This document shows positions 59,511-64,000 of a stretch of 64,000 nucleotides of DNA, in pieces. The notes beneath the pieces were generated by a model. It saw only the letters and a program-made list of their open reading frames with translations. It searched no databases and was not told where the DNA came from. Source of the DNA: Megalonaias nervosa (lineage: Eukaryota > Mollusca > Bivalvia > Unionida > Unionidae); NCBI GenBank assembly GCA_016617855.1, contig JAECUM010028837.1, positions 1 to 64,000 of the forward strand, in the 5' to 3' direction. Made by a program: the position numbers and the translations under genes. The number at the start of each line of letters is the position of its first letter. Positions within the stretch are counted from its first letter, which is position 1.

Positions 59511-59705
59511 GGGGACGATATAGGGTCAATGGGAAACTACATTACAGACACCCACCCACCCCACCCCCGGACAATATGGCATCATTAATGTATGGCATCA
59601 AGGGAAATAAGCATTAAAAGACCCCCTGGGACGATATGGCGTCAAGATTTATAGCGACAAGGGGAATGAGCATGACAAGACCCCCTGGGATGATATTGGG
59701 ACAAG
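59511..59705. repeat. Tandem repeat, ~55-60 bp unit, 3 copies
   Basis: Units contain 'aagaccccctgggacgatat' followed by 'ggcatcaag' and 'aaggggaat'. It lies just outside the cassette array, on its downstream side. Confidence 0.8.
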
Positions 59706-59750
59706 ATGGATAGAGTTCATACACATCTATGGCACATTTTTATGAATAAA

Positions 59751-59788
59751 TATCTTTTCGAGGCATATGAGTGGCTCTGAAAAGGGCC
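59751..59788 (-). terminator. Histone-type 3' stem-loop and downstream element, gene A
   Basis: On the minus strand GGCCCT-TTTC-AGAGCC (59788-59773) is followed by ACTCA, then CGAAAAGATA at 59760-59751. This matches the histone consensus GGYYYUUYUNARRRCC exactly in sequence, with one C-A opposition in the stem. The purine stretch sits where the U7-binding histone downstream element lies, about 13 nt after the stem. Confidence 0.75.
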
Positions 59789-59841
59789 TATTGAGTTCTT
59801 CTTCTAGTTTATCCAGTTCTTCCACCAGCTTCTCACTTTCT

Positions 59842-60390
59842 CTATGATTCCTTTCTTCCTCTTCTTCTTTTCATCGTCTGGCATCCAGTCAGGATGTCCC
59901 ATTGATCTAAATTTTCTTGCACTTTCATCCAGTTGTTGTTCAGTGTCTCAAACTCTTTTTTTTTCTTTCTGTTTTCATTGTCTTTCCTCTCTTTTGCCCA
60001 GGTATCTTCGATCTTCTTTACTTCTTCTTCCATCACCTTTCTCATCATGTCTTCAGCTATCTTTAATTACTCTAACCCCCACTGGACAAAAGACCACTCG
60101 GTGAAATTGGCTATGTCTTGTAGAACGCACCTCACTTGGATGACATTATCAAGGGCCTGCTTCAATGTCCCCACTCTCACATATTTAGAATGGATGAAGC
60201 CTCTTAATTTCTCTACTTCCTCTTCTATCATTCCTTGCATTAGATCCCTGGCTACTTTGAGGCTGGTGACTTGACTGGTCACAAAGTCTTTGGTAACTGG
60301 ATATCTCCATTCTTTTTCAAGCCTTTCCACCACATAGGCTGCATCTACCATCCAGTACCAACTGTCTTTCAATTCGTTGAACAAATTCAT
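59842..60390 (-). pseudogene. Cassette gene A: two-repeat coiled-coil protein, one in-frame stop
   Basis: ATG 60390 lies 51 nt after the TATA box. The frame is open for 107 codons to an in-frame TAA (60067-60069) and then continues in the same frame to TAG 59842-59844. Each half contains the motif also seen in gene C: VTSLKVARDLMQGMIEEEVEKL before the stop and LKIAEDMMRKVMEEEVKK after it. The gene therefore looks like a tandem duplication of one ~90-residue helical domain, split by a single nonsense change. Near the 3' end another frame continues as a heptad-rich coiled coil up to the hairpin, hinting at a further frameshift. No family is recognised; helical assembly or DNA-binding adaptor roles are possible. 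Confidence 0.6.
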
Positions 60391-60394
60391 GTTG

Positions 60395-60480
60395 TTTTGA
60401 CTAGTCAACGCTGGGTAGCCAGACTGACAACCGCTACGCATTATATACGTGAAGCACGGACGGGAAGGAAAACATCCCTT
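60395..60480 (-). promoter_or_regulatory. Cassette promoter A
   Basis: In transcription order: GGATGTTTTCC (60479-60467), TATATAA (60447-60441), CAGTCTGGC (about 60424-60416) and a palindrome-like TTGACTAGTCAA (60408-60397) just before the ATG. The same parts with the same spacing occur before genes B and C. Confidence 0.8.
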
Positions 60481-60890
<410 letters not shown>

Positions 60891-60954
60891 CAGTAAAGAA
60901 GTGAGTGTTTATAGTCACAATACTTCACATTCACACAAATTGACAAAATGAATA

Positions 60955-60995
60955 GTCTCTCTTTTCTAGAGATCTGGTTAGCCCTAAGAAGGGCT
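60955..60995 (-). terminator. Histone-type 3' stem-loop and downstream element, gene B'
   Basis: On the minus strand AGCCCT-TCTT-AGGGCT (60995-60980) is followed by AACCAGA, then CTAGAAAAGAGAGA. The loop fits UYUN, and the terminal base pair is A-U instead of G-C. Confidence 0.75.
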
Positions 60996-61004
60996 GTTTT
61001 TTGT

Positions 61005-61066
61005 TTAGAATTCCAAATACACCTGGTTAATGATGACATCTCCCGGGGGGGGGGGGCACCACACAC
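61005..61066 (-). CDS. Cassette gene B' (paralogue of B), 3' end only, cut by gap
   Basis: The last ~20 codons align with the 3' end of gene B (GDVIINQV against GDATIRQV), but the stop is TAA at 61005-61007, four codons later. The rest lies in or beyond the 20 N. A run of 12 G next to the gap is probably an assembly or sequencing fault. Confidence 0.65.
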
Positions 61067-61086
61067 NNNNNNNNNNNNNNNNNNNN
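61067..61086. other. Assembly gap, 20 N
   Basis: Placeholder N run of unknown real length. It lies between two blocks of the same repeat, so collapse of additional cassette copies is likely. Confidence 0.99.
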
Positions 61087-61227
61087 TACTATCCACACAC
61101 ACGGGAAGAGAAGAAAACACACACCATATCTACTATCCAAAACTCTAATATCTACTATCCACACAGACGGGAAGAGAAGAAAAACACACACCATATCTAC
61201 TATCCACACAAACGTACGCGAACGCAT

Positions 61228-61319
<92 letters not shown>
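61087..61319. repeat. Repeat units plus (CA)n(TA)n microsatellite
   Basis: Two or more 'tactatccacacanacgggaa' units run into about 76 bases of CA and a short TA run. The block parallels 60540-60889. Confidence 0.93.
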
Positions 61320-61320
<1 letters not shown>

Positions 61321-61385
61321 CAGTAAAGAAGTGAGTGTTTATAGTTACACTACTCTACATTCACACAAATTGGCAACTTGAATAG

Positions 61386-61423
61386 CCTCTTTTCTTGTGA
61401 TCTGGTTAGCCCTAAGAAGGGCT
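61386..61423 (-). terminator. Histone-type 3' stem-loop and downstream element, gene B
   Basis: On the minus strand AGCCCT-TCTT-AGGGCT (61423-61408) is followed by AACCAGATC and ACAAGAAAAGAGG. The last is very close to the histone downstream element core (CAAGAAAGA) of sea urchins. It begins 19 nt after the gene B stop. Confidence 0.82.
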
Positions 61424-61442
61424 GTTTTTCTTTGAACTCCAT

Positions 61443-61967
61443 TTATACCTGTCTAATGGTGGCATCTCCCAGGTCTGGCACCACACACGCATCGTCGGCT
61501 CCAGTCCTGTTCCCAACTGATGCGTGTGGCTGGTAACGCAGAGGGGTGGGTTGACTGGCTTCACTCTCCCAGTCTTCACTTTGAGGGATAGTGAAGACTT
61601 GTTCCCTCTGTCTTCTACGCCAGACCCGTGGATGATGTCTCCTTATCTCCTCCTCCCAGTTTTCAATTTCGGGGACCACAGGTCTTTGTACTGGTGGCAG
61701 AGGCTGTGGTACTGGTACTGGTTGTCGTGCTGGTACTGGTTGTGGAGGCGTCCTCACCTCAGGCTTGACCTCAAACAGATGTCTCAGTATGAGGTGAGGT
61801 AGGATCCCCCTCTTCTTTTCCTCTTCTTCTTTCTTCTTTTTTTCCTCATCCTCCTCTTCAAGCCTGGCAGCTTCTGCTATGGCCTCTATGGCCAGCTCAT
61901 CTAAAATACGCCTGGCATACTCCAGGTGTATTTCGAGTTCCAACAATTTGGCAATTCTGTTACTCAT
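61443..61967 (-). CDS. Cassette gene B: coiled-coil, proline-rich protein
   Basis: The intact 174-residue frame starts at ATG 61967, 53 nt after the TATA box. The order is an N-terminal helix RIAKLLELEIHLEYARRILD (residues 4-23), a highly charged Glu/Lys coil (37-53), a Pro/Val/Gln repeat region (74-99, PVPARQPVPVPQPLPP), a basic patch (HHPRVWRRRQREQ, 111-123) and an acidic, Ser-rich end. The opening helix resembles that of gene C (MPSRLAKLNEAYVNLHRVRQ), so the two share an ancestral N-terminal domain. No enzyme motif. A basic patch next to a Pro-rich linker suggests a nucleic-acid-binding or scaffold protein. It is undamaged. Confidence 0.75.
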   Translation of the reverse strand: MSNRIAKLLELEIHLEYARRILDELAIEAIAEAARLEEEDEEKKKKEEEEKKRGILPHLILRHLFEVKPEVRTPPQPVPARQPVPVPQPLPPVQRPVVPEIENWEEEIRRHHPRVWRRRQREQVFTIPQSEDWESEASQPTPLRYQPHASVGNRTGADDACVVPDLGDATIRQV

Positions 61968-61977
61968 TGTATTACTG

Positions 61978-62060
61978 TTGACGAATCAACGATGGGTAGC
62001 CAGACTGACGATCGCTCCGTTTTATATCCCTGGAGCACGGACGTGAAGGAAAACATCCCC
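61978..62060 (-). promoter_or_regulatory. Cassette promoter B
   Basis: In transcription order: GGATGTTTTCC (62058-62048), ATATAAAA (62027-62020), TCAGTCTGGCTACCCA and GTTGATTCGTCAAC close to the ATG. The TCAGTC resembles an arthropod-type initiator, although it lies only ~20 nt after the TATA start. Confidence 0.82.
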
Positions 62061-62256
62061 TGACACCAAAACTCACAATGTCCATATCATCACCAAAAAA
62101 TATGGAACGCGCGGACCTAAAAGAAACACTTACGTTAACTTTTGTTTACCTACAAACACAGACATACACTACAAGACAGAGAAACGAAGTGCTTGTAGAT
62201 ACACTTCTACTTTTTTTAACATACAAACACACAAATTTGTTTTGGCAATTGAATTA
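62061..62256. other. Cassette spacer
   Basis: AT-rich sequence with 'acaaacacac' runs between promoter B and the downstream element of gene C. No gene. Confidence 0.6.
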
Positions 62257-62298
62257 GTATGTCTTTTCTAGAGTGTTGTGGTAGCCCTGAAAAGGGCT
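62257..62298 (-). terminator. Histone-type 3' stem-loop and downstream element, gene C
   Basis: On the minus strand AGCCCT-TTTC-AGGGCT (62298-62283) is followed by ACCACA, then TCTAGAAAAGACATA (62269-62262 core). The loop is the TTTC of metazoan histone mRNAs, and ACCACA is close to the histone ACCCA flank. It begins 38 nt after the stop codon. Confidence 0.82.
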
Positions 62299-62336
62299 AT
62301 TTTTGTTGACGGGGAGTGTTGGCAATCTTTTATTGT

Positions 62337-62693
62337 CTATGATTGTGTCCCCGTCTGGCGGCAGGCTTCCCTACAGGATGCGGTCTGCGTCTTCGGAAAG
62401 AGAAGGAGAACTCTTTTGTGTCTACACGACAGTCGACAAAAACCTCTATCTGGTTCCTGCCGTTGTTGCTGCTGCTGTTGTTGCTGTTCTCTCTGCTGCT
62501 TCTGAAGTCTGTACTTCTCTGTCCACTCTTCTTGTTCTTTCTTTATTTCTTCTCTGAAGAGTTCTTCTATCAGGTCTTCGGTCACTTTCAACATCCTGAC
62601 ATTCCCTATCTCTTCAGGCTTCGGTTTCAGGTTTTGCCTGACACGATGTAAATTCACATAAGCTTCGTTCAGTTTGGCTAGTCTTGAAGGCAT
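62337..62693 (-). CDS. Cassette gene C: helical Gln-rich protein
   Basis: ATG 62693, 53 nt after the TATA box, gives 118 residues. The N-terminal helix SRLAKLNEAYVNLHRVRQNL (residues 3-22) is followed by the family motif MLKVTEDLIEELFREEIKKE (34-53) also present twice in gene A. Then come a Gln/Glu-rich coil with eight consecutive Gln (70-77) and a Cys/Arg tail (CRLSCRHKR, TASCREACRQ) of different character. The abrupt change after the poly-Gln (CTG/CAG run) could mark a frameshift. Function unknown; probably an oligomerising or DNA-associated protein. Confidence 0.7.
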   Translation of the reverse strand: MPSRLAKLNEAYVNLHRVRQNLKPKPEEIGNVRMLKVTEDLIEELFREEIKKEQEEWTEKYRLQKQQREQQQQQQQQRQEPDRGFCRLSCRHKRVLLLFPKTQTASCREACRQTGTQS

Positions 62694-62699
62694 CTTCGT

Positions 62700-62785
62700 A
62701 GGTTGACGAGTCAACAATGGATGGCCAGACTGGAGACTACCCCACTTTATATGGTTCAAACGCAGATGCGATGGAAAACATCCCT
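62700..62785 (-). promoter_or_regulatory. Cassette promoter C
   Basis: In transcription order: GGGATGTTTTCC (62784-62773), ATATAAA (62752-62746), CCAGTCTGGCCATCC and GTTGACTCGTCAAC before the ATG. Spacing equals that in promoters A and B within one or two bases. Confidence 0.82.
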
Positions 62786-62922
62786 ACTGGGTTTTTGTTG
62801 GATCGGAACGCTATGATAGCTAATGTCATGGTGAGAGATAGAGAGAGAAGTCAAAGAGCATTTATAATGATAAAGTTTTTTTAAAAACACACGACAGACA
62901 CATTTTTTCAAAACACAACATT
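62786..62922. other. Spacer between protease gene and cassette C
   Basis: Non-coding. It contains a GA-rich stretch near 62830-62850. Confidence 0.5.
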
Positions 62923-62928
62923 TTTATT
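62923..62928 (-). terminator. AATAAA poly(A) signal of the protease gene
   Basis: A canonical AATAAA on the minus strand 46 nt after the protease stop, in an A/T-rich trailer. No histone-type hairpin was found here, unlike genes A to C. Confidence 0.65.
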
Positions 62929-62974
62929 CAAACAAACAACAAACAAATAACAATTAACAATAATATCAAACAAA

Positions 62975-63532
62975 CTATTTTCGACACGGTTGACAACGTT
63001 GTGAAGTTAAGTTAGATTTCCACTGATGGAAGTCATGAGGCCGTTGATGTACACTACGTTTCCTACCTAAAGACAAAAGATAGCCATAACGGTCACAAAA
63101 CCATCGATCTACTTTCTCAGCGTTTCTAGAAGAGTTACGATCAAAATAAGTCAATAAATGTTCTAAAGGATATCCAAGACTGCGTTGATGAAGAAAGTAC
63201 ACACAATATTGCCCACACACCATGGAATCTGTGCCTTGTAATTTTACTTTATTGAATCGTGTCGTCTGCGCATTTCTTCTCATAAAGTCGATGATATCGT
63301 CTTCCAAAGGCGGTAATCCATACGAATCAAAATACTCCACACAATCCTCTTTAGAGAAGTAGACGGTTACCCAGTGGGTTCCTGGGGGATGACTATCGTC
63401 CGTGTTGATGACATAAGCTTGATGGTCTTGAGGTTTGCGATGATGTAGTTCATCTTTAGCGCACACGACAGGATTTCAAGAAGCAGTGTAAAAACTGTTG
63501 TTCAAAAGGTAATAAAGTTCCCAGGTATCCAT
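62975..63532 (-). pseudogene. Adenovirus-type cysteine protease, one in-frame stop
   Basis: The frame from ATG 63532 has 185 codons and one TGA at 63476-63478, after codon 18. Downstream it is intact. The catalytic His is in PGTHWVTVYF, the Asp in VEYFDSYGLPP, and the nucleophile Cys in VCGQYCVYFLHQR, the order and spacing of the adenain (C5) family, which matures capsid proteins and is found in adenoviruses, Polintons and adintoviruses. The C-terminus is basic (RKRSVHQRPHDFHQW, QRCQPCRK). It differs clearly from the protease relic at 23.4 kb, so it belongs to a second virus-like lineage. A start at a downstream non-ATG codon is possible but less likely; readthrough or a recent nonsense change are the alternatives. 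Confidence 0.87.
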
Positions 63533-63547
63533 TTTTGTTTTGATTTT

Positions 63548-64000
63548 TTACAGGTAATGATAAGTCATCAATTCAATTCTGACTTTTTGCTTGAAAGTCT
63601 CTGAAAAGTAACCATTTCTCTGTTTCGTCTCCGCACTCTGGGCTAAGAGAGCTTCGATGCAATGGATCTCAAGAGTAGTCAATCGAGGGGAGGAATGATC
63701 ACGCAAGTCTTTATACCACTGATGCAACACTGCTTCTTCCGAGATGAGACCCAAAGCGTCGTCTAGATACTCGTCCAATTTTTCTTCTTGACTCATCATC
63801 ATACATTTATCGTGTTGAGTTTGACCGGGATGATCGTTTTGACATCCATAACAATCTTTCTTGGTCAATTCCGTAATTTTATCCGCCATGTGTTTAGCAA
63901 AACAGGACACTAAATGTTGTTCTTGTTCTGGCCATCTGGACGTGACCACTACGTCCGCTTCGTCTTTGACTTGGGGTTCTGCATCTACGGTATCATCCCA
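63548..64000 (-). CDS. Probable zinc-binding protein upstream of the protease (partial)
   Basis: The minus-strand frame is open from the window edge (64000) to TAA 63548-63550, at least 150 codons, with no internal ATG needed. It contains KKDCYGCQNDHPGQTQHDKC, a C-x2-C-x4-H-x5-H-x2-C cluster likely to bind zinc, then acidic helices (EEKLDEYLDDALGLI) and a C-terminal RLTTLEIHCIEALLAQSAE. I have seen similar CYGC...H..C clusters only in uncharacterised genes of virus-like elements. The stop is 15 nt before the protease ATG, so the two are probably co-transcribed. The true N-terminus is outside the window. Confidence 0.6.
   Translation of the reverse strand, partial: WDDTVDAEPQVKDEADVVVTSRWPEQEQHLVSCFAKHMADKITELTKKDCYGCQNDHPGQTQHDKCMMMSQEEKLDEYLDDALGLISEEAVLHQWYKDLRDHSSPRLTTLEIHCIEALLAQSAETKQRNGYFSETFKQKVRIELMTYHYL

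Overview
The window is AT-rich, repeat-dominated animal nuclear DNA. It has dense microsatellites and minisatellites, tRNA-headed SINEs, decayed LINEs, LTR elements and two virus-derived gene blocks. I see no convincing host gene exon, rRNA gene or free-standing tRNA gene. The mix of SINEs, Polinton-type genes and LTR elements fits a marine invertebrate, probably a bivalve or other mollusc; that is inference, because no host marker gene is present.

Layout. 1-14 kb: non-coding DNA with several tandem arrays, a MITE-like hairpin, LTR fragments and a SINE. 14.07-30.40 kb: a decayed Ty3/gypsy-like LTR retrotransposon. Its 5' LTR is interrupted by a 12.4 kb virus-like DNA element (14593-27016) bounded by ~223 bp inverted repeats. 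The inserted element carries remnants of a phospholipase A2 domain protein, a retroviral-type integrase, the C-terminal tail of a helicase with an HNH domain, a zinc-binding protein, an HNH homing-type endonuclease, a capsid-like protein, minor virion proteins, an adenain-type protease fragment and a fibre-like protein. Many genes are broken by in-frame stops and homopolymer frameshifts, and no DNA polymerase is visible. To the right of the insertion the retrotransposon shows integrase, then reverse transcriptase/RNase H, then the 3' LTR: an unusual domain order for a gypsy-type element.

30.5-33.2 kb: a decayed LINE. 33.7-47.5 kb: tandem arrays, two solo LTRs with visible target duplications, a partial LTR, SINEs and a LINE endonuclease scrap. 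47.6-54.3 kb: a 33 bp minisatellite split by a 5.1 kb LINE with recognisable ORF1 and ORF2. 54.3-58 kb: more LINE scraps. 58-59.7 kb: nothing coding.

59.7-64.0 kb: the most interesting block. It is a leftward-transcribed cassette array next to an adenovirus-type cysteine protease and a probable zinc-binding virion or regulatory gene that runs off the window. Three small coiled-coil genes have near-identical promoter modules: an upstream GGGATGTTTTCC box, a TATA box 20-21 nt later, and the ATG 51-53 nt beyond that. These genes, and a fourth whose body is lost in an assembly gap, end in 16-nt hairpins that match the metazoan replication-dependent histone 3' stem-loop, each followed by an AGAAAAGA-like purine element where the histone downstream element would be. 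The protease gene instead ends with an ordinary AATAAA signal. This suggests a mobile or viral gene array that uses the host's histone-type, poly(A)-independent 3' processing.
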